64,000 nucleotides of DNA from Gracilaria gracilis (taxonomy: Eukaryota > Rhodophyta > Florideophyceae > Gracilariales > Gracilariaceae), in assembly GCA_030374805.1 (NCBI GenBank), contig JARGSG010000116.1:62001-126000 (forward strand), read 5' to 3'. Shown in pieces: positions 32,063-43,170 of the stretch (within the stretch, counting starts at the first letter, position 1; every line of letters begins with the position of its first letter). The notes beneath the pieces are model-generated. The model was not told where the DNA came from, ran no database searches, and saw nothing but the letters and a program-made list of their open reading frames with translations. Made by a program: the position numbers and the translations under genes.

Positions 32063-33613
32063 TCATTGACAGTACTTACGCGGAGAGCAGTACACGTCCT
32101 CTTCGTCCACATGTCCTTCCGAGCCACCACAGCGATACATGATGCCTTTTCCAGGGAATGCGTTCGGAGGGTCGTCCCGCCAGTGGTGCACAAAACACAA
32201 AAGATTAGCTTGTTGTCGAAGAATAGACTCTTCTCGCCCTTGATGCATGATCTGTGCATGAAGTGGCACCCCAGGGTCATGGCGATGACGAAGGCGAACG
32301 AGGTGCGCCACTCCAGAACCAACCAGAACCTTGGAATCGATCAGACGCGACCTGGTTATATGAGCAGGTTCAATGAGTTTCCAGTCTTTCTCCAACAGCA
32401 ACACGTATTCGCTTGAGGCAAGCTCGACCATTCTGGTTATAGCTTTCCCCAATGGCAGATTCTCTGCGAAAACGTGTATTCGACGTTTTTCCTTGGGTAT
32501 GTCGTTAAGCCGAGGTATTTCCTTCAAAAATTGCTTGTCATTCTCTACACCGTTCAGGAAGAAGAGGATTTCCTGCGATTAGTCACGAAGGCCATTGTCA
32601 AGCCAGGACTTCATAGATTCATATTCATTGTGGAACAGGACGACGATAGACAAAAAAGCTTCATCATATGTTTGGCGCTGTTTGACCATAAAAGAAACAT
32701 CGGCACGTACTGGTTGTGCAGCGATATTGACGTCTCCATGCGCAGAATCTGCTGGTTCAGCTCTGACAGGCTCCTTGGCGGTGTTATTTTGTTTCTGGAA
32801 TGTAGAACGTGCGTCCACCATTTCTGCGGACTGCTGCACAGACTCGTGATGTTGCGTTGTATCAGATTGTGTGTTGAGCGTCTCGGACTGTTCCGCGGAT
32901 TTCTCTGGTTGGGATACAGGGTGTGCGTTGACCGCTTGCGCGGACTGCTCCTCAGGCTCGTTTTCTTGACGTTCAGCATCTGCATTCGGGTTTTGGTCGT
33001 GTTCGGCAGGCTGCTCTTGCTGACCGGCAGAGTCTGTGTCAGCCGTTTGGGCAGCGTCTTGCTCGGAGTTGCGCTGTTGACTTGGAACGTCTGTATTGCC
33101 ATGGTGAGGTGGTATCTCTGGGACAAGAACGGGCATATGCTGTTTGGTGGACGAAGAATGGTTAGCCACGGGCGAAAAGGGTTGCGAATGAACAGTTGGT
33201 TGCAAGGGAGCAATACAAGCCAGGAATACCACGCCAAACAACAAGAAGACGACGACGGAAAACAGCAAGGCCAAACCAACCAGCGTGATCAAAGCACGCG
33301 TCCTCTTGGAGCGACGATACTGCAAAATGGGGCGGAACAGCGCGCCGGCGCGCGCTTGAACGCCTGCCAACGAGCGCTTGTCAGAGCCGACGTGCGTGGG
33401 CAGCGCATGAAGAGACACGGCCGCGCCGCGGTTGACGTGCGGGTGCAGTGGCGGCGGTGGCGCATGGCTCGTCTCAGACAAGCGCGCGGTTCGGGCTGGC
33501 TGCGATGCGAGCGCGTTCGACTGTGCACAGTGTGCAGACGACGCGCGTTGAAGAGCGAAGCGGCGCGCGTGCGACATTGCACGTGATGGCGGCCCGAGCG
33601 GCGCCATGTGCAA
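32063..33613 (-). pseudogene. GT2-like type II membrane glycosyltransferase, paralog 1 (one in-frame TAA)
   Basis: It starts MHMAPLGPPSRAMSHARRF. A single membrane anchor (ALITLVGLALLFSVVVFL...) is followed by a long Gln/Glu/Ser-rich stem. The catalytic-type domain then reads LSIVVLFHNEYESMKSWL, LFFLNGVEN, ENLPLGKAITRMVELASSEYVLLLEKDW. The G-A-x...LLLEKDW pattern resembles the donor-binding region of GT-A glycosyltransferases, with E-K-D in the place of DxD, so a Golgi luminal enzyme is likely. One TAA (32579-32581) breaks an otherwise continuous frame. The protein then ends at ...YCSPRKYCQ, much earlier than paralog 2. It is arranged head-to-head with paralog 2. Confidence 0.6.
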
Positions 33614-33907
33614 GTGGGCGCGCAGGCGTGTGCCGCACTGCGGCGAGTGTGCCGAACTGCTCTGCAGTCAGTCAGTGCTGATCGAGCGCCCCTTCGCGCG
33701 TGGCTGTATGATACACCATGTCAGACGTGTGAAGCCAGAAGGTAACTGCACAACACAAAACTGATCGTGCGTCGCCTCGCCCCGCAGCCTCCGCACGCAC
33801 CGCCGTGCCTCGCCGATGGCCTTCTTCACCGCGACGCATCGGCGGCCGCCCGCCCGTCATGGGCGCCGACGTAGCTTCGCCTCGGCGCGATCCGCGGTCT
33901 GCTCGAC
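33614..33907. promoter_or_regulatory. Shared promoter region of the head-to-head glycosyltransferase pair
   Basis: Only 294 bp separate the two divergent starts, so a bidirectional promoter is inferred. No TATA-like or other specific motif is clear. Confidence 0.35.
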
Positions 33908-35170
33908 ATGCCTGCCTTCTCTGCCGCGTTGCCGCGTCGACGTCCAGTACGCACCGTGGTCAAGGCCATTGCTGCCAAGCGCTCTTCGTTGCGAAACAGC
34001 TTTCCGCGTGTCAATCCCATCGTTTCGGTGCTGATTGTCAGCGTCCTTGTTCTCGCCTTATTGACATCTTCGTTTTCGGTGCTTGGCTCCAAACCAGCGT
34101 CGCAGATCTTGGCCGTCGTGCTTTTTCACGGCGAGTTGAAGTCGTTCCAACATGCGTTGCGGACATGGTACCGAAATCGGCTGCTCGATGCGGTCGATGA
34201 GGTGCTCATCCTGGTCAATGGTGCTTCATCTCCCGCTTCACGTTCCGCGCTTTCCAGTCACACCATTCCACTTTTCTTTTCGCTTCCGGATGCAAAGCGT
34301 CGCATCATTACATCATCAGAGAACCTGCCCTTGGGGCTTGCCATCTCTCGTATGGTGCGCGAGGCGCGTTCCAAGTATGTGCTCCTGCTTGAAAAAGATT
34401 GGGCTTTAATTGAGAACACCACCACCACCGAGTCGCGTCTCATGTACTCAAAGCAGCTATTGAAATCTAAAATTGCCAACGTCGTCCGTTTCAGACATCG
34501 TCATAATCCTGGCGTTCCGTTGCACGCGCTCATCATGCATTACGGTCGAGAGCAATCCATTCTGACCATTCAGAAGAATCTACTGTGCTATGTCCACCAC
34601 TGGCAGGCCCATCCCCCGTCCATGTTCCCTGCCAAGGGCCGAATTACCGAGTGTCCAAAGCCGCCTGCAGCACAATCCGATCATCGAGATACCGTGTATT
34701 GCGCTCCTTCCGAATACTGTCAGTGGACAAACAATCCATGTCTGTTTGATCGGAAATAATTCATCGCTGACGTCTTAGATGAGTTCGAGAAACGGTACAA
34801 AACTGAGCACGCTCAGTACGGAGATTCATCTCCCTTTTTGGATGTTGAGTATTACACCAATTGGCGCTCGTACGCCTGGGCCGATAAGAACTTCACAGTT
34901 GCTCTGGGAACGGGACTCTTCAGCCATGATGAGCGACAGGAGCAAAGCTATTCCAATACATTTTGGTACGCTCATTATCGTCTCACTGTTGACCTCGAAG
35001 AATTGAGAGATCAGTACTTAAAAAACGAGTCTTCGTTCAAAGCTCTCGGCGGCGTGCACTACGATCCAGACAGTCCCTACCCTCTAACTTTGAGGGAAAT
35101 ATATCCTGTTCAATTCGTGCGCAAGCATCAATGGCCTGATGTTTACACTGGCACTCTTGAAGAACGATGA
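33908..35170 (+). pseudogene. GT2-like type II membrane glycosyltransferase, paralog 2 (one in-frame TAA)
   Basis: It starts MPAFSAALPRRRPVRTVV. The membrane anchor is VSVLIVSVLVLALLTSSF. The domain reads LAVVLFHGELKSFQHALRTW, VLILVNGASS, ENLPLGLAISRMVREARSKY followed by VLLLEKDW, and RHNPGVPLHALIMHYGREQS. After ...NNPCLFDRK a TAA (34757-34759) interrupts. The same frame then continues with FIADVLDEFEKRY, EYYTNWRSYAWADKNF and GTGLFSHDERQ to TGA at 35168-35170, so the original protein was about 420 residues. It is similar to paralog 1 throughout the catalytic part, and lies 146 bp upstream of an HtrL-like gene on the same strand. Either a nonsense allele or readthrough is possible. Confidence 0.6.
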
Positions 35171-35316
35171 TTAACAAACCATATAAGAAGTTCCTTAAGG
35201 AACACAGATTATTGACAGGCGACCAACGCAACTCATCCAAAGCAGAACAAATAAGGGCCAGTTGGATTTCTTGAAGAAACTACGTCACCACCATTCATCG
35301 AAAAGTCGAGAAAGCA

Positions 35317-36375
35317 ATGCTTTTGGTGCCGCCGGAACAGCCTCACGAAATGACCATCACCCTTGTAACGAGCCTGTTAGACATTGGACGGTCTGGTCTT
35401 GGTCAGGATGGATACCAATTCCGACGAAGCTTCAAAATGTATTTGGACGCCATGCAGAATTGGTTGACTCATGGGTATCCAAAAGTTGTGTATACAACCA
35501 GAGAAGTTGCAGATGAACTGAGGAAGAAGATGAGTGACGAAGCAAAGAATTCCACCTATTTCGAGTATACAACACGCGAGGAGCTTCGTACAAGATGGCT
35601 TGGCCCCGACAAATATGAATTAGTACAGAAAATCCGGAAGTTGAGAGAATGGCTAGACAGGGCTTCGTGGCTCGAGAATTCTCCACAGGCTGGGTTGGAG
35701 GGCTATAATCCTTTGGTCATGTCCAAGATGTTTATGATGCGACATGCGGCGCGCACCAATCATTGGAATACGACACATTTTTTGTTCTTAGATGCCAAGC
35801 ACAACTGTCAGAACCCCAAGGTCATGAACCGTAGGAATGATCATATTATTCGCGCTCACATGTTTGACAAACTGCTCATGACGCATTTCAACTATACTCC
35901 AAGCACCGAATTGCACGGATTTGAGTTTTCGGCCTTCAGTGAGTATTGTAACATAGATAACGCGGCCGAGAGACAGAATGTGAAAGTCGGCAGAGGCGGT
36001 ATATTTGGGGGTTCGGCATTCGTACTGGAATACATTACAGCGATGCATGACGTTATCTTGACCGCAACTCTGCGCGGGGGTTTGATGGGTACCGAAGAGA
36101 ATGTATTCTCTATCATTTTGTATCAGGTTCCGCAGTATGTTGATGGCTTTAACAATAACTGGGCGTGTCCAAGCAATGTTGCAAAGGATCATTACTGCGA
36201 AGACATGCGAGATCATCAGGGTTATAATTGTACGATCTTCGAGTGGGTAGCGAGAGACGCTTTAGTTAATGAATTAGCAGCGGCTGTGCCAGGGAATGGA
36301 GGAGGGGAATTGAATATCACTTCGAGACATGAGACACAGCTACTTTGGTGTTTCACGTCTCGCAGTGACTTTTGA
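35317..36375 (+). CDS. HtrL/YibB-like glycosyltransferase-type protein
   Basis: Intact at 352 codons, starting MLLVPPEQPHEMTITLVTSL; an in-frame stop lies 14 codons upstream. ITLVTSLLDIGRSGLGQDGY resembles the (T/S)xxDIGR opening of the HtrL/YibB family. FLFLDAKHNC and GGIFGGSAFVLEYITAMHDV, then GTEENVFSIILYQVP, match the later G-G and (D)E regions. Members are thought to be surface-polysaccharide glycosyltransferase-like proteins. No signal peptide or membrane segment is present, so it may be cytosolic or represent the C-terminal half of the preceding gene split off by frame changes. The location next to the GT2-like pair fits a cell-wall or extracellular polysaccharide pathway (inference). 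Confidence 0.6.
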   Translation: MLLVPPEQPHEMTITLVTSLLDIGRSGLGQDGYQFRRSFKMYLDAMQNWLTHGYPKVVYTTREVADELRKKMSDEAKNSTYFEYTTREELRTRWLGPDKYELVQKIRKLREWLDRASWLENSPQAGLEGYNPLVMSKMFMMRHAARTNHWNTTHFLFLDAKHNCQNPKVMNRRNDHIIRAHMFDKLLMTHFNYTPSTELHGFEFSAFSEYCNIDNAAERQNVKVGRGGIFGGSAFVLEYITAMHDVILTATLRGGLMGTEENVFSIILYQVPQYVDGFNNNWACPSNVAKDHYCEDMRDHQGYNCTIFEWVARDALVNELAAAVPGNGGGELNITSRHETQLLWCFTSRSDF

Positions 36376-37005
36376 TTTGCGTTCCACGGGAATATTTGTG
36401 GATCATAATCAAAGGGGACGATTAATCCGTGCCTCTGACGCTGAATGAAACTCATTGAGCACTTTTTCCGAGGGGAAGCAGGTGCAACTCAAGCTCTTCT
36501 TCATGCTGTGGCATATTGCGCGGCTACTACCAAAGGTACATATGTGGGAAACATGGCCAAAGACAGGGTATGTGAACCCTACTAGGACGTGCAGAGCTCA
36601 CTAAATGAGTTGCATGTAATATCCCATGGGGTATGTTGTAGACTTTACGAACGACAGAAAGCTGCATATGAGGTTATGATATCACTTTGAGATCGAAAAC
36701 ATTGACATATATATTACGTGCATCTACGCGGGGATGCCATGAACAATGTGTATTTACATGTAAGAACAATGAACGTAGTTTGTACACAAGGGAAACAAGT
36801 TCTGCTTGCAATACTTTCGAACAGTGCTTTCCATCAAATCATGCGCATCACGCGATGCTCAGCTCTCCCATCGCGGAGCAACGGCATGTATTGGTAGTCG
36901 GAGAGACCGGCCAGTTTGCTCTCTCAAGTCTTCGGCATAACGCGAATTGGATCTCTGTCCCACAGTGTTCAAGTTGATAGAGTGAGCGAATTATGTTTAC
37001 GCAAA
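36376..37005. other. Intergenic, no gene
   Basis: A/T-rich sequence with only short, uncoded-looking open frames. It separates the HtrL-like gene from the convergent AhpD/CMD-like gene, so it likely holds both 3' ends. Confidence 0.5.
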
Positions 37006-37729
37006 TTATCGAACAGGGGCTTCCAAAGCTCCTGTTTTGTATGGGAAACATTCAAGCCATCGTTGTAGAAAGCCAAATGTGGCTATAACAGATATGAGCT
37101 CCATTATTGCTTCCGGTTCAAACAGTTTGTGCATGACACTAGCCTGTGCAGGTGATATCAGCGGACTAGGCGCAACGTCAGCGTATTTGGAGCATACCTG
37201 AGAATTGTTGAGAGCCGCTTGCACAACTACGTGGGCCAGCAATAGGAAAGCGACTTCTTCTCTGGTAAACGTAGATAAGTCGACATCTCCGTCATCTGCT
37301 CTTCCACGGACAATGTTGTGTTTGAACACTGAGTAGTTTTCTGGACGTTCCAACTCCACATTGTCATCGTCGGAGTCTTCAAACTCGTTGTTGACAAAAA
37401 AATTTAGACCGTTGACTTCAGGCACTTCCGGATCATCTGTAAGCGCAAAGAGACTGTGAAGAGAGTTCATGACCGCAGGGTTGTGACCTGTCGACACGGT
37501 CTTTGAGGTACTGCTGCTACTATCACACTCCCACCGTATTCGAACGTCAAATTCTTCGTACTGTGGTTGCTGTGGACGGTGCAGAGTTCGCTTGAACGTA
37601 GCTCTTCTATCGGAGTTCTTTCTGGTGAGTATGGCCAGTCCTCTTCTCAGAAGGCTGAGTTCAGATTGCACAAAGCTGTCATCGTCAAATAGTAGTTCCT
37701 CCGGATTTGAGTCGTTACCATCTTCCAGA
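37006..37729 (-). CDS. AhpD/carboxymuconolactone-decarboxylase-like C-terminal domain protein, start unclear
   Basis: The open frame runs from after a TGA at ~37737 to 37006 (about 240 codons) without an ATG near its beginning, so a 5' exon or truncation is likely. The N-terminal two thirds are acidic and disordered-looking (FEDSDDDNVEL). The C-terminal part, FTREEVAFLLLAHVVVQAAL and MHKLFEPEAIMELISVIATF followed by GFLQRW, resembles the terminal helices of the all-helical AhpD/CMD fold. The CxxC redox motif of true AhpD is not visible, so a peroxidase function cannot be claimed. Confidence 0.4.
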
Positions 37730-38999
37730 ATGGTTCACGCGTGTCGGACCCAGGCGAGGTGCACTGGATGAGTTAAAGTCAACGTCTGAGGCAAATTATG
37801 GAAAACGGAACCTGTCAACCCTTCGTGAACGTCGAGTTGGTTCCCGCTCCGGTTGGGTGGGGACTGAGAATTGATAATTGTGGTGATCAGAGAGAGTCAC
37901 AATTGAGGAGCTCGGTGATGCTGTGGTGGAATCGAGGAGCGCATAGGCACGCTGTTAGAGTGATGAGGCGGAGGTGGGTTGTGCGGGGTGCGAAAGTACG
38001 GCGACAGGCCAGAGGAGATTATGAAGTGGGTGCGACACCAGTTGGGCTGCAAGCAACGATAACAGCGAATAAAAGGCGTTGCGAGCTGGTTGGTAGCGCG
38101 AGAAATACAGGGTGGGAGAGGGCGCAAGTGAAACGGATGAAAGCAGCAAGCGACACAATTGATGTATAGACGCGAAGCGCGGAGAGGAGTGATGCTCGGT
38201 GGCATGCTGCAAGGACTGGGCAGGGGAGACGCAGGGCGCTATTTTGGTGGGGGAAAGGCAACGACGGCCAGCGCAGAGGGGTGTGGCCCATTTTGAGCCC
38301 ACTTGTGCGTGTGGAGCTTGAAGGCAGCTGCTTGAAGGACTACCCTGTACGCCGACTCTGCCTTTCGGCCAGCATGGACTGATCTGGGTCCAGTGGAGGG
38401 ACAAAAAATAAATTCGGAAATTTGAGGGTTTGCCGAGCGGCCATTTGCTGGACACGTTCGGTGCCTGTGCTACCATCATGGGCCATTGCTGGCACTCTAG
38501 CGGTACTGGAAACTGCATTTCTCGCTGCTCATAGGGGCTTTGGTGATTGGAATGTGAATAGAGTTGGGTGCCAGGGAGATATGATGAAGAAGGATTATGA
38601 AGGCTACATGTATGGCTTCGAAGCGCATGGTGATGTTCTATAGGCAAAGAACATGAGATTACGGGGAATGGCTTGTGTGGGAGGGTGTAAAGCAGCATCT
38701 ATATTAAAAATGATTTGCCATGAACGGCGAAAATGGCGTTGAACTTGTATTGGATCTGTTCGGTTGGTCCTTCCCGCCTTATCAGAAGCATGGTGTGCTC
38801 GGGGTGTTGCACTCAATTCTTCGGCCGGCGTATGTGGTCGGGCGGTGTTGCGGTTTTCGAAAGCGGGCAACCAAGCACTAGCGCTTTCAAGGCCTGTGCT
38901 AGAATAAAGAAACCACTGGCGCGTGTGGGAGAAAAGAATTGTGGTGATGAAAGCTTGCGGAATATCTTCAGAGCTGCAAAGAACGTGTGCGATCTATCT
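37730..38999. other. Intergenic, no supported gene
   Basis: Open frames on both strands overlap and are compositionally biased, and none shows a domain. It might contain a 5' exon of the gene ending at 37006. I see no evidence that decides this. Confidence 0.4.
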
Positions 39000-39417
39000 C
39001 TCCAGTTCGATCCCCATTTGAATAGAGGGAACGTTCTGTTTTTCACGAAGTGAGAATCAGATAATTTTGCAGCTGATCGCCAGCGGGACATGCCTTGATC
39101 AGAATTACTCAAGGCCTGCTGCAAGTTCCAAAGCACTTCAGAATAATCTAATTGGGCGCCTTCATGGGTTCAGTGTAGTATATCTATCGATTCAATTGGT
39201 TGTTGCTTCTCGTAATCAGAAACGTTGCTCGAGACAGTAATTTATCCGCTTGATTATGAAGTTTATATGTAATATAGGTACGCAACAATAAGTTCAGAAT
39301 CATTTCTTTACCTGGAACATCATGGTACAGAGTGGCTGTAAAATATACAGCAAAAAACTTTGACGGAATTGGAGCGATTGGACTGGTAAGGGTCAAGCCG
39401 GGACACTTTAAATTCAT
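39000..39417 (-). pseudogene. 26S proteasome subunit Rpn3/PSMD3 fragment (decayed)
   Basis: MILNLLLRTYITYKLHNQAD followed by KLLSRA matches the well-conserved central segment of the lid subunit Rpn3/PSMD3 (LLNLLLRNYL...QADKLVSK). It is preceded by TATLYHD. In continuing frames come IYYTEPMKA and DYSEVLWNLQQAL, which match YLYYTGRIKAIQLEYSEA...LQQAL. A TAG after NNQLNR and at least one frame change interrupt it. Only this central piece is recognised, so it is a pseudogene fragment. The functional gene must lie elsewhere. Confidence 0.6.
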
Positions 39418-39724
39418 CTCATTGCCTCGAAAGCTTTCACATGGTCAACCCTCGTAAATATATCAATACTTCAACCTTCAGCTTGTTCAGCTCAAGTAGT
39501 AGCTGTCGGATTCTCTAATGGAAAGTGCTGTAGAGTGGACTTGGCACGGAGATCATCGTACTCGTCTCAAAATGTTGTTCAGGACACGAAAGTATGTTTA
39601 TGGCGTTCAGCATAACGTTCAAGTTGATCGGGAACTTATTTAAGCCCTCTGTGCAGGTCAGCGGCAGCTTCGGTATCTTAAAAAATTGGGAGTAGATGCA
39701 GCCAAACTCTCTCCAATGGAGAGG

Positions 39725-40191
39725 ATGATCTAGACCGTGAGCTTCTTGATGGCGGCGGGCATTCTTTCAAGACAGTCGTTTGTGTTGACTTTGGCGTTGA
39801 TCATGACAGTCACAATTGGGTACTGAGCAGAATTGAGCTCGTCAGTAAGGCCAAGTTAGACGAGGGTGCCAGTGAGGTCTTCTCCGATGGCACACATGTA
39901 ATACAGGGCGGCGCGTGGGGCAGCATCGAGCACTGCGACGAGCTTACGCAATTTTTCAACCTTCTCATGGAGCCTCAGGAGATCGCTCTGTTTCTAGATT
40001 ATATTTGCGGCGACCTGAGGGCGCTGGAACGTGGTGATGGCATCCATCGGTATGGGCGCTATCTGAAGAGGAGTCAGGGGAATTTGCGATGGTGGAATCT
40101 GAGCGGAAGTGCTTGGAGGGCTAGACTGTGAGGTTTGGGTTCGGAAATCGCGCGAATTCTCTTCCATAACGAAGAAAACACTGTACTTCAA
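39725..40191 (-). pseudogene. Unassigned decayed coding sequence
   Basis: A 65-codon Pro/Ser-rich start (MKYSVFFVMEENSRDFRTQT) is interrupted by TAG at 39994-39996. The frame then reads DLLRLHEKVEKLRKLVAVLD. After a shift near 39900 it becomes IGEDLTGTL, stop, LGLTDELNSAQYPIVTVMIN and CLERMPAAIKKLT. Composition is coding-like with a coiled-coil-like segment. I do not recognise the family. Confidence 0.35.
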
Positions 40192-41285
40192 GTGAAGAGT
40201 ACGGGAGAGCGCAAGCGACGCATGTGGAAGAGAGTTAGACTGTGCTACGAGCGACGAACGAAGCGTGCCGGGTCAGTAAAGGCGGCGGCCCGAGTAGCAG
40301 TACGAGCGCTGAGGCCCGCCGTGGGCGATTGAGAAAGCGGCGGCCGTCTGGCGACCGTGTTCGTGCACGTCCCGCAGTCGCTCTGTCGTGGCCGAGCCCG
40401 CGGCTCGGCCAGCTTTTAGCGCTCACTTTTGGACCACGAAGGGTTCCAGCATGGCGGTGGTGACAGTGGTGGTTGGAGAAGGGACACCATCGGTAGAGGA
40501 AGAGACGATGAAGGCGTCTGCGACGATGGCGTAGGGGTTGAAGAACGGCGGCGGAGGTGATGAAGACGTTGAAAACAACGGCAGCACAATAATTGGTGAT
40601 GTGCATGAGCACGCGCGCGTAGCTTACTCTCATCGCCGCGCTGCGACACGTGGAAAACGAGTGCGATTGGCGCGTTTTCGAGTGTAAAGGGCGTGCTGGG
40701 TCACCAAGCGCATGTGTGCGCGCACGCGCTTGCGAATGGCGCTTCCAAATTAATCGACACAGTCGCCTTTGAGCCGCAGTTGCACTGAATCGCTGTAATA
40801 GGCTCACCGTTGTCTTTGCTGCCACCGCCGCTTCCAGCAACTCGAGCGTCATTTGCTACAAGTGCATGCCAGGGGCAACGCACACCGCGCGAGCAATTTC
40901 TCTTCCTTCGTGAGTGGCTTTCGGCGCCTAAACCGCTACTTGCGCCATCCAATGACGCCATCGTCATCAACCGTGCGAAGAAGAAAGAGTGCATTCGCTC
41001 GTTCGGGCTGTCGCTGGAGGACGAGATTTGCACCGGAAATGGCACTGCTAGAGCAGCCGGTGTGCGACGAAGAACTATGCGTTGAGCGCGGTGGTTTCAC
41101 GGGGCGTAGCGGTGGCGGTCTTGATCGTGAACAGTGCCGTTGACGGGGTCAAAAACCCAGCGCTTGGAGAAGGAGATCGCGACAGGCCCGACACGCGCTC
41201 CGGCGCGCGCATGCGCAAGCCATCTGGCCAGGCGTAGCTTGGTGGCGCCAAATGCCTGTTTGGAGAGCGTTGGCTGCCGTGGCGG
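40192..41285. other. GC-rich region, no supported gene
   Basis: Open frames on several strands reflect GC-rich composition and have Arg/Ser-rich low-complexity translations. No domain, start context or homologous copy supports any of them. Confidence 0.4.
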
Positions 41286-41796
41286 CTAACACCAGATCTG
41301 GATGGAGTTGGTACTGCGCACGAACTGCAACGAGACGTATTGCACGCAAACGACCGAGACGAAGGCGACCGTGGCACACTGGGTTGGCATGCAAACGTGG
41401 TACATGCGCAAGTGGTTGTGCGGCGCGACCGGCGTGCTCACGGCGATGGTGAGCAGCTTGGTGTTGGGCTCATGCCGCGGCATAGTGTGCACGTAAATTT
41501 CATGGACGGCGTGCGAGAGAAGATGGCGCTGGACAGGCCGAACGAGCCGTACGGCTCATGATCTGCGGCGATCACAAAGGGGTGTCGAAACGCTCGAGGC
41601 GGTGGCGGTCGAGCTGGTCCTTGCGGAGGTTAGAAATGTAGCGCACGCTGGTTTGTTCGAAGTCGACGGCGCTCTGCGAGTCTACTTTGATCTCGTACAG
41701 CAGCGCTACGTGACGGCGGGCGCCAGCGTCAACGTTCGTGGGTGGTGGCAGCGGTAGCGGCAGTGGCAGTGCCAGTAAAAGTAAAAGCAGCGGCAC
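41286..41796 (-). pseudogene. Putative secreted or type II membrane protein, frameshifted
   Basis: It starts MPLLLLLLALPLPLPLPPPT, a hydrophobic leader. It continues VALLYEIKVDSQSAVDFEQT and LERFDTPL. A shift of one base near 41575 opens FVIAADHEPYGSFGLSSAIF, and a further frame gives MPRHEPNTKLLTIAVSTPV. The pieces form a coherent protein-like sequence, but I recognise no family. A secretory-pathway protein broken by indels is inferred. Confidence 0.3.
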
Positions 41797-42115
41797 CCAC
41801 TTGAGCAGTTTGGGACTTGTGGCAGCATTGTGGGTGTCGCAGCTTCTCGCGCGCCATGGAGGAGATGCGGTGGATGCGCGAGGCTAGCAGGAAGGCACGG
41901 AGGAGCCCGACGCAAATGCGCCTTTTTTTAATTGCAAGCCTGGGGCAGCTACTGTAAGCCTTCGAGGGGTTGTTGTCCCACTTTGCCACTAGACAATCCC
42001 CATTTACTGGTCTTTCATCTCAAATGCAAAGCGCCGCGCCGCAGTGAAAAAATTGGGCGCCTCAATCGCTCTTTCTCGATTAGGGGCGCAAAAGTGGCGA
42101 CTGCGGCGACGGTGA

Positions 42116-42628
42116 AGCAAACAGACGTGCGGCAGGTCGCTGCTCGAGCTACCGGAAGAGACGCTGGGTGATGTGATGAGCCTCCTTTCGCCCGCCGACC
42201 GCGCCGCGGTACGGCGCACGAACCCGGAGCTGGCGCGCACGCTGCGCGCGTGCAACGACACCATGTGGCGACAGCTGTACGACCGGCGCTTTGGATTTGG
42301 CGCGCGCACCACGCAGTGGCACTTAGACGCGGGCACAGACGGGGGCACATGCGCAGGCGATTGCAACGCGGCACTGCAGGTGGAGCTTCACTACGTGGCG
42401 GACCTTAAACTGGTGCATTATGAGCTGCGCAGTACAACGGTGCTGGCGGGCGATGGCGAAAGCGACGGCGCGCCGGGGATGGCACGCGATGACGACGCGC
42501 AGCGGTTTTTGGCAGCGCGCGGGTGGCACCTACTGGGATTTGACACGCGCCACTGGCATGAAGCATTCGCAAAGCCCCAATCAGCACGCACCTATGCAGC
42601 TGCTCTAGTCGTGCCTCTTCACTGCTAA
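42116..42628 (+). CDS. F-box-like protein, start not found
   Basis: LLELPEETLGDVMSLLSPAD followed by RAAVRRTNPELARTLRACND and WRQLYDRRFG is a typical F-box: LP-x(2)-(I/L)...L...D...V...WR-x-L-Y. F-box proteins bring substrates to SCF ubiquitin ligases through Skp1. The domain starts right after an in-frame TGA (42113-42115), with no ATG before it, so the first exon or start is missing. The downstream ~110 residues (HYVADLKLVHYELRSTTVLA; GFDTRHWHEAFAKPQ) are not a known repeat domain. It ends with TAA at 42626. Confidence 0.55.
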   Translation, partial: SKQTCGRSLLELPEETLGDVMSLLSPADRAAVRRTNPELARTLRACNDTMWRQLYDRRFGFGARTTQWHLDAGTDGGTCAGDCNAALQVELHYVADLKLVHYELRSTTVLAGDGESDGAPGMARDDDAQRFLAARGWHLLGFDTRHWHEAFAKPQSARTYAAALVVPLHC

Positions 42629-43170
42629 TTGCAATGGCGTGCCAGCCACCACAGTGAACAGAACTAGACGTTCCACATAGGGGGCTGCGAGGGAGCGCCT
42701 TACCCGCTCGGCGGGTGTGGCTCACGAAGGCAGGCGTGCACAATCGCCGCAGTCGCTGGGTGCCGATGGTTCAATGACGTCGGCGACGCATACGACTCTG
42801 GGCGCCGAACCGCACCGGTGCGAGGCACAGCGAGAGTTACACGAAATGACTGCGGGCGTCAGCGCACTGCAAACGATTACCGTTCCTAAAAGGCTCATTT
42901 TGGAAAAAGGTCCGCTGTGGAAAAATTCCTTGTTGGGTCCCTATCTCCGAGCCTTATGGCTCATTTCCGAATCTATTTAACTCTCTGGAATCATCTCAAT
43001 GAGACGAAGAGAATGAATCCAAAAACGCGCCACTTTCAAAACGTGGGAGCTCGTAGAACATAGAAACATAGACCTTGCAAAGGATAAAAACTGTGCAGCA
43101 TGATTTTATAGTTTTCTCTACGTCCAGAACCCAGAGTCTCAAAACTCCTCGACGCCTATCACTGCCCATT
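42629..43170. other. Intergenic, no gene
   Basis: No convincing coding or RNA gene. It lies between the F-box-like gene and the DDE element, and may include the element's 5' end, which I could not delimit. Confidence 0.4.

Noticed and set aside
32060-32080. GTAAGTACTG as a 5' splice site ending GT2-like paralog 1
   Set aside because: Paralog 2 reads straight through the equivalent codons (YCAPSEYCQ) and no downstream exon with homology was found, so the match may be chance.
37730-38999. Several 70-250-codon open frames on both strands
   Set aside because: They are mutually overlapping, biased in composition, without domains, and without conservation visible in the window.
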